This document shows, piece by piece, positions 22,152 through 29,198 of a DNA stretch of 41,846 nucleotides. The stretch spans positions 1 to 41,846 of the forward strand of contig CATZRJ010000011.1 in NCBI GenBank assembly GCA_958423535.1. The letters run 5' to 3'. This stretch comes from an uncultured Collinsella sp. (GTDB lineage Bacteria; Actinomycetota; Coriobacteriia; Coriobacteriales; Coriobacteriaceae). Numbering within the stretch: position 1 is the first letter of the stretch; each line of letters opens with the position of its first letter. The notes beneath the pieces were generated by a model. The model was given only the letters and a program-made list of their open reading frames with translations. It did no database searches and was not told the origin of the DNA. The translations under genes and the position numbers were made by a program.

Positions 22152-23069
22152 CTATTTTTGAAAAAGTTTGCGAGCATTTTCCCAGGCGGCCTGCGCAATC
22201 GCTTCAGGATCCTCACCGGTACGATCGACACGGTCATTGACTAGCGTGTTTGCCGTGATGGAAATCATTGCCGGCTCGCACTCAAGACCGCGAATCGGCT
22301 CCGGCGCCATATACGGGCAATCCGTCTCGAACAAAATGCGATCGAGCGGGGTCGCCGCAAATGCCTCGCGCACGTCGTCGTTGCGCTTAAAGGTGGCCGC
22401 GCCGCCATAGGCGATATAGCAGCCCAAACCCACAAAGCGCTCCATTGTGGCGCGATCTTCGCCAAAGCAGTGCAGCACGCAACCGGCCTGAGGCACGCCC
22501 ACCTCGCGCAGCACGTTGTACGCATCCACGTGCGAGGTGCGCTCCCCATCCGAGTCCTCGTGCCGCAGGTGCAGCTCCACCGGCACATTGCGGCGCACGG
22601 CAACTTCGAGTTGGCGCGCCATACAGTCGATCTGCACGCTGTGGGGCGCCGGCGCAATATCGTCGTCGTAATCCATGTGGTAGTCCAGACCGATCTCGCC
22701 GATACCAGCGCACAAAGGGTCATCGAGCGCAGCAACAACCTGCGCGTGAATGTCGTCGGTATAATCCGGCGCGCCATAGGGGTGAACGCCAGCGAGATAC
22801 TTGATCTGCGGAATATCCCGCATCGGCAGAATTTCGCGCACGAGCCAGTCGCTATAGTCCGTCACGCTGCGCTTGTCGGCGATGGGGTCGAGCATCGTCA
22901 CCAGCAGGTCGACGCCCGCAGCCTTGGCGCGCAGGAGCGTCTCGGGCACATCCTTGCCCCAGAACGAAAGCAGATGCGCATGTGTGTCGGCAAGCGGTGC
23001 CAAGGGCACGGGACAAGCAACCGTCTTCTTTTTCTTGGTAAACGTCACGCGTTCGGCATTAGGCGTCAT
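22152..23069 (-). CDS. tatD: TatD-family metal-dependent DNase/hydrolase
   Basis: Predicted metal-dependent hydrolase of the TatD family (3'-5' exonuclease/DNase or deacylase activities are known), 305 residues, about 40 longer than usual because of a basic N-terminal lead. Metal-site motifs are DTHAHL near the start of the domain, GEIGLDYHMDYDD, VELHLRHEDSD, HCFGED and FETDCPYMAPEPIRG. It overlaps the end of rsmA by 11 bp and is translationally coupled to it. The AT-rich last codons double as the upstream tract of the tRNA-Leu promoter. Confidence 0.94.
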   Translation of the reverse strand: MTPNAERVTFTKKKKTVACPVPLAPLADTHAHLLSFWGKDVPETLLRAKAAGVDLLVTMLDPIADKRSVTDYSDWLVREILPMRDIPQIKYLAGVHPYGAPDYTDDIHAQVVAALDDPLCAGIGEIGLDYHMDYDDDIAPAPHSVQIDCMARQLEVAVRRNVPVELHLRHEDSDGERTSHVDAYNVLREVGVPQAGCVLHCFGEDRATMERFVGLGCYIAYGGAATFKRNDDVREAFAATPLDRILFETDCPYMAPEPIRGLECEPAMISITANTLVNDRVDRTGEDPEAIAQAAWENARKLFQK

Positions 23070-23919
23070 GGATTAGCTCCCGGGCCAGACGGACAAAGTC
23101 GGCAACATCGAGCGTCTCGGCGCGCGTGGTGGGTGCGATACCGCAAGTCTCAAAGGCGGCATCGAGCACGTCCTTGGCAAAGCCGTTGGCGCTCATGGAA
23201 TTGCGGATGGTCTTGCGACGCTGAGCAAACGCAGCGTCAATTACGCGGGCCACAAACTCGCGATCGAGTCCTTCGGGCACCACGCCGTCAACACGGTCGA
23301 TACGCACGACGGCCGAATCTACGTGCGGCGCCGGCATAAAGCAACGCGGCGGCACCTCAAAGCGACCCGTCACCTGCGCATACAGGCCGAGCTTTGCCGT
23401 ATAGCCGCCATAGGTCTTGTTGCCCGGCACTGCGGCAATGCGATCGGCAACCTCCTTTTGAACCATGACGACGGCGCGCTTGAGCGCAGGCATCGTCTGG
23501 AAGAACTGCAGGATAATCGTCGCCGCCACGTTATAGGGCAGGTTCGCAACAAATACCGTCGGCTCACCGCCTGCGGCCTGCTCAATCTGCCCCGGCGTCA
23601 CTCTGAGCGCGTCGCCCATGATAAAGCGGAAGTTGGCGTAGTCGGCGGCGTGAGCATCGAGCACCGGCTCGAGCTCGGGATCTGCCTCGATTGACGTGAC
23701 GCACGCCGCCTCCTGCAGCAACGCAAGCGTGAGCGTACCAACGCCCGGACCGACCTCGAGCACGCGCTCATCGCCCGCAAGCTCGGAAAGCTCGCAAATG
23801 CGCTCAATTACATGGTTGTCGATCAGGAAGTTCTGGCCCAGGCGATGCTTGGTCGCAAGGCCAAACTCCTCCAGCAGCTCCCTTGTTGCCGTGGGGTTTG
23901 CCAAAGGCGAAGTTGTCAT
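23059..23919 (-). CDS. rsmA: 16S rRNA dimethyladenosine transferase RsmA/KsgA
   Basis: Adds two methyl groups to each of A1518 and A1519 in helix 45 of 16S rRNA, a late 30S assembly checkpoint; 286 residues. Seen: the N-terminal KHRLGQNFLID, SAM-binding VLEVGPGVGTLTLAL, the acidic IEADPEL and the catalytic VANLPYNVA. The C-terminal domain ends with QRRKTIRNSM and CGIAPTTRAETL, as in the family. Translation is coupled to tatD by overlap. A terminator lies between metG and this gene, so it probably has its own promoter in the 100-bp gap, although I could not identify one. Confidence 0.98.
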   Translation of the reverse strand: MTTSPLANPTATRELLEEFGLATKHRLGQNFLIDNHVIERICELSELAGDERVLEVGPGVGTLTLALLQEAACVTSIEADPELEPVLDAHAADYANFRFIMGDALRVTPGQIEQAAGGEPTVFVANLPYNVAATIILQFFQTMPALKRAVVMVQKEVADRIAAVPGNKTYGGYTAKLGLYAQVTGRFEVPPRCFMPAPHVDSAVVRIDRVDGVVPEGLDREFVARVIDAAFAQRRKTIRNSMSANGFAKDVLDAAFETCGIAPTTRAETLDVADFVRLARELIHDA

Positions 23920-23950
23920 AGTTGCCTCCTTAGCATGGTGGCGGCGTCTT

Positions 23951-23987
23951 GAAACAAAAGGGCATGGACCGTTGCGGCCATGCCCTT
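23951..23987 (-). terminator. metG terminator
   Basis: AAGGGCATGG and CCATGCCCTT form a 10-bp stem with a 10-base loop, followed by TTGTTTC in minus sense. It lies 40 bp after the metG stop codon. Confidence 0.82.
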
Positions 23988-24026
23988 ACATCTAAACAGC
24001 AAATTGCCGATATGGCGCGCGGCGGC

Positions 24027-25628
24027 TTAGCCCAGACGCGGGAACAGCGGCTCGCCCTTCTCGACGGGCTGACCACCGGCAAGCAAGCCCCAAGCGCAAA
24101 TGCCCTTGAGGTCGTCGCTCGCGGCCTCGTCCTCGCACGACAGGCGGCGCAGGGCCTCGGCAGAAGTCTGGGGCATGAGCGGCATCAGCAGGTGAGCGGC
24201 AATGCGGATAGCCTCGAGCAGGTTGTAGATCACAAATGCCAGCTCGTCAGCCTTGGTCTCGTCCTTGGCAAGCGCCCAGGGCTCGGAGTCCTCGATGTAG
24301 TGGTTGGCGGCATGGATGAGCTCCATGACCTCGTCCTTGGCTCCACCGTAATCGAGCACGTCCATCTTGGCCATGTAGCGCTCGACCAGACCATCGGCGA
24401 TCTTTGCCAGCGGGTTGTCGAACGCATCGAACGATGCGGGCTTGGCGGGCGCGCAACCGTCAAAGTACTTGCCGCTCATGTTGAGCGAACGCGAGATAAG
24501 GTTGCCCCAGCTGTTGGCCAGGTCGGCGTTGTAGACCTGCTCCATGCGCTCGAAGCTGATGGCACCGTCGGTGCCGGGCACCACGTCGGTCATAAAGTAA
24601 TAGCGATAGCCCTCGACGCCCAACATGTCGATAACGTCCTGCGGAGCGATGGCGTTGCCGCGGCTCTTGGACATCTTCTCGGCCTTGCCGGTCTCGGCAT
24701 TGCGCACGGTCAGGAAGCCGTGGGCAAAGACGTGCTCGGGCAGGGCCTCGCCGATGGCCATGAGCATGGCGGGCCAAATGACGCAGTGGAAGCGGATGAT
24801 GTCCTTACCCACGATGTGGAACTGCGCGGGCCAACGATAGGCCAGCTCGGCACGCGCCTCGTCGGTGTCGACGCCGTAGCCGACGGCCGTCATATAGTTG
24901 AGCAGCGCATCGAACCACACGTAGGTCACGTGGCCCTCGTCAAACGGGACCTGAATGCCCCAGTCAAAGCTCGTGCGGCTCACGGAAAGGTCGTTAAGGC
25001 CGCCCTCGACAAAGCTGCGCACCTCGTTCATGCGGAACGCAGGCTCGACAAAGTCGGGGTGCTCGTCGTAAAGCTTGAGCAGCTTGTCCTGGAAGGCGGA
25101 AAGCTTAAAGAAGTAGGACTCCTCCTGCACGCGCTCAAGCGGACGGTGGCAGTCGGGGCACAGGTGCTGGCCGACGCTGCCGTACTCCTCGTCGCCCTTC
25201 TGGACCTGCGTATCGGTGAAGTAGGTCTCGTCAGGCACGCAATACCAGCCGTCGTAGCTGCCCTTATACAGGTAACCGGACTCCTTCATGCGCTCCCACA
25301 GGTACTGCACGGCATGATGCTGGCGCGGCTCGGTGGTGCGGATGAAGTCGTCGTTGGAAATCTCGAGCTTGTTCCAAAGCTCCTTGAAGTGCGGGGCCTG
25401 GCTGTCGGTCCACTCCTGCGGCGTCATGCCATGCTTGGCTGCGGCCTCGGCGACCTTCTCGCCGTGCTCGTCCATGCCGGTCAGGAACTTGACGTTATAG
25501 CCGGCGGAGCGGCGATAGCGAGCCTGAACATCGGCGATGATGGTGGAATAAGCCGTGCCCAGGTGCGGATCGGCGTTGACGTAGTAGATGGGCGTCGTGA
25601 TAAAGAACGAAGGTTTGCTTTGATCCAT
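24027..25628 (-). CDS. metG: Methionine--tRNA ligase
   Basis: Class I synthetase that charges both elongator and initiator tRNA-Met, 533 residues, of the short type without the C-terminal tRNA-binding (EMAP-like) domain. The N-terminal signature reads TPIYYVNADPHLGTAYS, in which the last residue of the HIGH motif is Thr (HLGT). The zinc-knuckle region has CPDCHRPLE, and the KMSKS loop (KAEKMSKSRGN) is perfect. The anticodon-binding helical domain follows. GGAGGACAA precedes the ATG. No T-box or SAM-responsive leader is visible in the 70 bp before it; rsmI lies directly upstream. Confidence 0.98.
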   Translation of the reverse strand: MDQSKPSFFITTPIYYVNADPHLGTAYSTIIADVQARYRRSAGYNVKFLTGMDEHGEKVAEAAAKHGMTPQEWTDSQAPHFKELWNKLEISNDDFIRTTEPRQHHAVQYLWERMKESGYLYKGSYDGWYCVPDETYFTDTQVQKGDEEYGSVGQHLCPDCHRPLERVQEESYFFKLSAFQDKLLKLYDEHPDFVEPAFRMNEVRSFVEGGLNDLSVSRTSFDWGIQVPFDEGHVTYVWFDALLNYMTAVGYGVDTDEARAELAYRWPAQFHIVGKDIIRFHCVIWPAMLMAIGEALPEHVFAHGFLTVRNAETGKAEKMSKSRGNAIAPQDVIDMLGVEGYRYYFMTDVVPGTDGAISFERMEQVYNADLANSWGNLISRSLNMSGKYFDGCAPAKPASFDAFDNPLAKIADGLVERYMAKMDVLDYGGAKDEVMELIHAANHYIEDSEPWALAKDETKADELAFVIYNLLEAIRIAAHLLMPLMPQTSAEALRRLSCEDEAASDDLKGICAWGLLAGGQPVEKGEPLFPRLG

Positions 25629-25697
25629 GGGGTTTGTCCTCCAGAAAAACGTTGCATACAGGGGATGATTCTAGCGCAAGGGCTGGATATCCTCCAT

Positions 25698-26576
25698 CTA
25701 TTGCATATCGAGCACCATGGCATAGACATCGCGCTTGCGGCGCGAATACTTCTGAGACAGGCGCTTGGCCACCGCAGAGGCGGGCTCCCCCTCCTCAAGC
25801 GCGGCGCGGATATCCTCGCGCAGGGCCTCGTCGGGATCCGCTGCCGCGGCGCCAACCGGCACGATGCCGGCCTCCTCATCCTCGCTCGGCGGCGCGATGA
25901 TCAGCGCAATCTCGCCCTTTACCTCGCCGCGAGCACGCAGCTCCTCGGCAAGCTGGGCGGCGGGTCCGCGCAAGACTTCCTCGTGCAGCTTGGTGAGTTC
26001 GCGGCAGACGGCAACCTCACGCTGGGGAAAGACCTCTGTCACGGCCTCGAGCGTCGCCACGATGCGATGTGGAGACTCGTAGAAGATGAGTGCGCCGGGC
26101 ACCACGGCAAGGCGCTGCAAACGGCGCACACGGTCGCCGTGCTTTCGGCCCAAAAAGCCCTCGAAGAAAAAATGCTCGCAGGGAATGCCGGACGAAACGA
26201 GTGCCGTGACGCAAGCAGAGGGCCCAGGAATAACTTCGACGGGCACATCGGCCTCACGCGCCGCCTCGACCAGCGCCTGGCCGGGATCGGACACGCTCGG
26301 CATGCCGGCGTCCGAGGCAAAGGCGAGGGTCTCCCCCGCCAGTAGACGGTCGACCAGGCCGGCGGCGCGGCTGGCAATCACATTCTCGTCGCAACGGACA
26401 AGCGGCTTGGAAATGCCCAGGTGCATCAGCAGCTTTGACGTCACACGCGTGTCTTCGCAGCAAATGGCATCGGCGGCGGCAAAGGCCTCGCCAACGCGCG
26501 GGGACAGGTCACCCAAGTTGCCGATGGGCGTGCCGACCACATAGAGTTTGCCCGTATGGGCGCTGTTTTGCGTCAT
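25698..26576 (-). CDS. rsmI: 16S rRNA 2'-O-ribose C1402 methyltransferase RsmI
   Basis: SAM-dependent methyltransferase (tetrapyrrole-methylase fold) that 2'-O-methylates C1402 in the ribosomal P-site; 292 residues. Seen: YVVGTPIGNLGDLSPR, AICCEDTRVTSKLL, FASDAGMPSVSDPG, IPGPSACVTAL and FFFEGFL, with YESPHRIVATLEAV and the C-terminal KYSRRKRDVY region. An Asp/Glu-rich insert (PSEDEEAGIVPVGAAAADPD) occurs before the last helices. It starts six bases after the stop codon of the GH5-like gene and precedes metG. Confidence 0.98.
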   Translation of the reverse strand: MTQNSAHTGKLYVVGTPIGNLGDLSPRVGEAFAAADAICCEDTRVTSKLLMHLGISKPLVRCDENVIASRAAGLVDRLLAGETLAFASDAGMPSVSDPGQALVEAAREADVPVEVIPGPSACVTALVSSGIPCEHFFFEGFLGRKHGDRVRRLQRLAVVPGALIFYESPHRIVATLEAVTEVFPQREVAVCRELTKLHEEVLRGPAAQLAEELRARGEVKGEIALIIAPPSEDEEAGIVPVGAAAADPDEALREDIRAALEEGEPASAVAKRLSQKYSRRKRDVYAMVLDMQ

Positions 26577-26582
26577 ATCAAC

Positions 26583-27644
26583 CTATTCAATCATGCCGCG
26601 CTCGAGCGTACCGAGCGCCGCGCGGGCGTCCCATGCTGCAATGCGCTTCTCGGTCTTCCACGTTTGGAAGAACCAACCGGCAGCCGGCGCAAACGAAGCC
26701 AGCTGGTTGGCAATAAACACGCGCTCGTAGGCATTGCGGCCCTCGGGCGTAACCGACGAGTTGGCAAAGATCGCCGCGCCCGACCATTCGCCCACCAGCA
26801 CGGGGAACCCTGTCGAAATCGCTTCTTTAAGCTCGCGCTTGTTACGCGAAATCGCCGTCGTCAGCCCGCGGGGGCGCGTGATGTCGAGCGCATACTCGTC
26901 GCGGTAATGGTACAGGTGAAGGTCCATGTAGACGTTCTTGTACTTGGCGCCGCGCATAAAATGCTTCCACTCGCTGGGATGCCCCGACGACGAGAAGACG
27001 ACGATCTTATCCTCGGGCATATACGAACGGACGAGCTCGTAGGCATCGCGATAGAAATTGCGCAGGTAGTGGGCCGGAATGCCATCCGTCATGGTAAAGA
27101 GGCTCTTGCGGACGCTCATCTGCGGCGTGTCCAGCAGCTCAATGCCCAGCAGGCTCTCGGCCTCGCCGTAGCGATCGGCCAGGCGCTCGAGCACGTCGAG
27201 TGCGACATGACGGCCATTGGTGGACGAATGCCACTCGGCAACAGCCTCTGGCGTAGTGGGCGAATCGTTGGAATCGCCCTGGCCACCGGGCACCGTTGCC
27301 AGGTCGAGCAGCACGCGGATGTCGTACTTGGCAGCCCACTCAATCGCACGGTCGATGTAGTCGACAACCGAGATGTAGGACGCATCGGACTCCTGCGAGC
27401 CAAAAGCATACCAGGGCACCGGCAGACGCACGGCATTGAGGCCGATCTGCGCCATACGGCGAAAATCGTCCTCACTCACAAACGTCTCGTAATGACGGCG
27501 CATGCGCTCGTTATAGGCGGCGGTGCCCATGGCCTCCTGCAGCTCGGCCGCATTGGATGCGCCGGTCGCCGCGTATAGCGACGGGGTCACCCAAGGCTCG
27601 GGAATAAACCAGCCAGAGAGATTAACGCCGAGTATCCTCTCCAT
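26583..27644 (-). CDS. Glycoside hydrolase family 5-like protein lacking the usual acid/base Glu
   Basis: TIM-barrel protein of 353 residues resembling GH5 exo-beta-1,3-glucanases: LGVNLSGWFIPEPWVTPS at the start, MAQIGLNAVRLPVPWYAF at about 64-81, VLLDLATVPGGQGDSND at about 111-127, the nucleophile region VLVGEWSGA (Glu286) and the DLHLYHY motif near 241. Where GH5 enzymes have the acid/base N-E-P, this protein reads LLDTP (Asp172-Thr173-Pro174), so the catalytic acid is absent. There is no signal peptide, so it should be cytoplasmic. The start MERILG at 27642-27644 has GAAGGGGG upstream; the long frame before it is not coding. It precedes rsmI by six bases. Catalysis is doubtful or unconventional. 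Confidence 0.85.
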   Translation of the reverse strand: MERILGVNLSGWFIPEPWVTPSLYAATGASNAAELQEAMGTAAYNERMRRHYETFVSEDDFRRMAQIGLNAVRLPVPWYAFGSQESDASYISVVDYIDRAIEWAAKYDIRVLLDLATVPGGQGDSNDSPTTPEAVAEWHSSTNGRHVALDVLERLADRYGEAESLLGIELLDTPQMSVRKSLFTMTDGIPAHYLRNFYRDAYELVRSYMPEDKIVVFSSSGHPSEWKHFMRGAKYKNVYMDLHLYHYRDEYALDITRPRGLTTAISRNKRELKEAISTGFPVLVGEWSGAAIFANSSVTPEGRNAYERVFIANQLASFAPAAGWFFQTWKTEKRIAAWDARAALGTLERGMIE

Positions 27645-27887
27645 CACTGCCCCCTTCGAATCGTACAGGTCGAGCCTGCATCGTATTGCATAGGAAAAGT
27701 ATCGTTTTGAGTATACCCGCGCGTGCGGACAGACGACCGAACGGTCTGTAAAGTGGCGCAAAAGCGGGAGGAATGTCTGGGGCGGACCCGAGCTAGTGCG
27801 CCGAGATGTGCACGCACGTCGGAAGCAAGCGCCGGAAAGCGCATCCCGCTCTAAAACCCAATTCTGAGACGCATTTTACGCGGAACC

Positions 27888-28122
27888 CTACATAAAAGAA
27901 AAGGACCCCTTTGCAGAGGTCCTCGTCAATTCAAGGTGGCGGGGAAGGGAATCGCGTCCGCGCGCTGCGCGGACGGACCGCTGCGGCGCTCGCGCGCCTT
28001 GCGAGCTACGCTGGCAAACGCTTGCGCGTTTCCTCAGCTCCGCGCCCTCACGGGGTTCGATTCCATGCGGGGGCTACATAAAAGAAAAGGACCCCTTTGC
28101 AGAGGTCCTAGTCAATTCAAGG

Positions 28123-28140
<18 letters not shown>
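27888..28140 (-). repeat. tRNA-anchored ~190-bp repeat unit, Phe locus
   Basis: 27888-27954 and 28074-28140 are 67-bp direct repeats with one mismatch, offset by 186 bp. They carry the tRNA-Phe 3' end up to the T-loop plus its terminator. The core (27955-28073) is more divergent but keeps its hairpins: GTCCGCGC-GCT-GCGCGGAC, GCTCGC/GCGAGC and AAACGC-TTGC-GCGTTT. It ends on the plus strand with GGGGTTCGATTCC, the T-loop of tRNA-Phe. ACA stands where CCA occurs in the Arg and Leu units, 16 bases after TTCGATT. Bases 27645-27887 upstream hold nothing I can interpret. Confidence 0.88.
28079..28109 (-). terminator. tRNA-Phe terminator
   Basis: AGGACCTCT-GCAA-AGGGGTCCT followed by TTTCTTTT in minus sense. 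The same hairpin lies 186 bp away in the repeat unit. Confidence 0.88.
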
Positions 28141-28195
<55 letters not shown>

Positions 28196-28227
28196 ATTTG
28201 AGGTGTGCCTTGTTTCAAGGCTTGATT

Positions 28228-28255
28228 AGTATAACCAAGGACGCGCTCCGGTCAA
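28228..28255 (-). promoter_or_regulatory. tRNA-Phe promoter
   Basis: TTGACC (28250-28255), a 16-bp spacer and TATACT (28228-28233) in minus sense, with CTCAAAAACTTTTTTCAAA just upstream, like the tracts before the tRNA-Arg promoters. Confidence 0.88.
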
Positions 28256-28365
28256 CCGAGAATTTGAAAAAAGTTTTTGAGCACGACGTCATCCACAAGT
28301 CCGACCCTATAGAACAGCACGTTGGAGACATCAACCCGCCGCAAGAAGTTTTTCGCTCAGGGCCT

Positions 28366-28725
28366 TCAAGCCGGCACTCGTTGCAAGACAGTGAGTGATA
28401 CAAGAATTGAAGGGCGTTCCAGTACCGCCCAGGCACCGGGACAGGAACACATGCGCCAGGGGCGGACGTTTTCGTAGCGCGCGAGAATGTTGCCGCTACG
28501 GTCGATAAAGGCAATGTCGATGGGGTAGGCCATAAAGCAGGTGTGGACCGAAGAGCAGCGTGGGAACGCCATGACGAGCGGCAACCCGTTTGCGGCAATC
28601 GGCGACCGTCCCAGCATGCCGCGCAGGCGCACGGCAAACGACTCCGCCACCACAAACTCGGCAGGCGTCCAACCCAGCCTGTTGAGCGCCCGCGCGTAGG
28701 CAATGTAGGATGAGACCGCGGTCAC
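28366..28725 (-). CDS. DUF192 family protein, last gene of the tad operon
   Basis: Protein of 119 residues with the DUF192 pattern: AVRLRGMLGR, PRCSSVHTCFMAYPIDIAFI and the ARYENVRPWRMC region. Function is unknown for the family, whose members often accompany secretion or envelope genes. The start is GTG at 28723-28725, overlapping the TGA of the preceding pilin gene as GTGA, so the two are translationally coupled. After AVLERP, where DUF192 proteins usually finish with a short Pro-Ala-Gly strand and helix, the frame reads SILVSLTVLQRVPA and stops. Another frame downstream offers ATSAGLKALSEKLLAAG, so a small frameshift or natural variation at the end is possible. Confidence 0.8.
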   Translation of the reverse strand: MTAVSSYIAYARALNRLGWTPAEFVVAESFAVRLRGMLGRSPIAANGLPLVMAFPRCSSVHTCFMAYPIDIAFIDRSGNILARYENVRPWRMCSCPGAWAVLERPSILVSLTVLQRVPA

Positions 28726-29198
28726 ATGACCACCCCCGGACGCCACGGGTCAACTGTCACTGCGCGCTCGTGCGACAACTGTGCCGGTGCCCCCAGCGAA
28801 ACGCCGGCGATGCTGAGCGAGCTCGGCCACGGCTCGTAGCGCATGGTGCAGGTATAGGTCCTAAACGTACCGGAAAGCGAAAGCAGACCGCCATCCGATG
28901 TCGTCGTACCCTGCTCGCTCGAGACCTCGATCTGCAGGTCATAGCCTTCCATGGCATGTTGAATCTGAGCCTGAACGGTCACGGAGGCATCGATGGAGTC
29001 GTCGTCTCCCTCCCCGCTCGGAGCCACGGCGTGCGCCAGCACGATATCGGGCACCACGCGGTCGAAGCGCGCGACCGCACCGGCAAAGACCATGACGTTG
29101 TATACGATAAGCGCCAGAACCAGCAGGACGGGCGTGACCACGGCCATCTCGACCGTCGCCTGGGCGCGCTCCTCGCGCAGGCGCTTGCGGATACCCAT
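28722..29198 (-). CDS. TadE/TadF-like pilus assembly protein
   Basis: Pseudopilin-like protein of 158 residues. The N-terminus MGIRKRLREERAQATVEM leads into one membrane segment (AVVTPVLLVLALIVYNVMVF), the TadE/TadF arrangement with a Glu at the start of the hydrophobic stretch. The rest (about 120 residues) is extracytoplasmic and strand-rich. The start at 29196-29198 overlaps the TadG stop codon as TAATG. The long frame before it belongs to no gene. It is the third TadE-type protein of the operon. Confidence 0.85.
   Translation of the reverse strand: MGIRKRLREERAQATVEMAVVTPVLLVLALIVYNVMVFAGAVARFDRVVPDIVLAHAVAPSGEGDDDSIDASVTVQAQIQHAMEGYDLQIEVSSEQGTTTSDGGLLSLSGTFRTYTCTMRYEPWPSSLSIAGVSLGAPAQLSHERAVTVDPWRPGVVM

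Noticed and set aside
23949..26345. 798-codon plus-strand open frame
   Set aside because: It is the antisense shadow of metG and rsmI, both certain; GC-rich codon use on the minus strand keeps this frame open.
28215..28703. 162-codon minus-strand frame overlapping the DUF192 gene
   Set aside because: Its first half is the DUF192 region in the wrong frame, and the remainder has no coding character. The DUF192 frame has the family motif and a GTGA overlap start.
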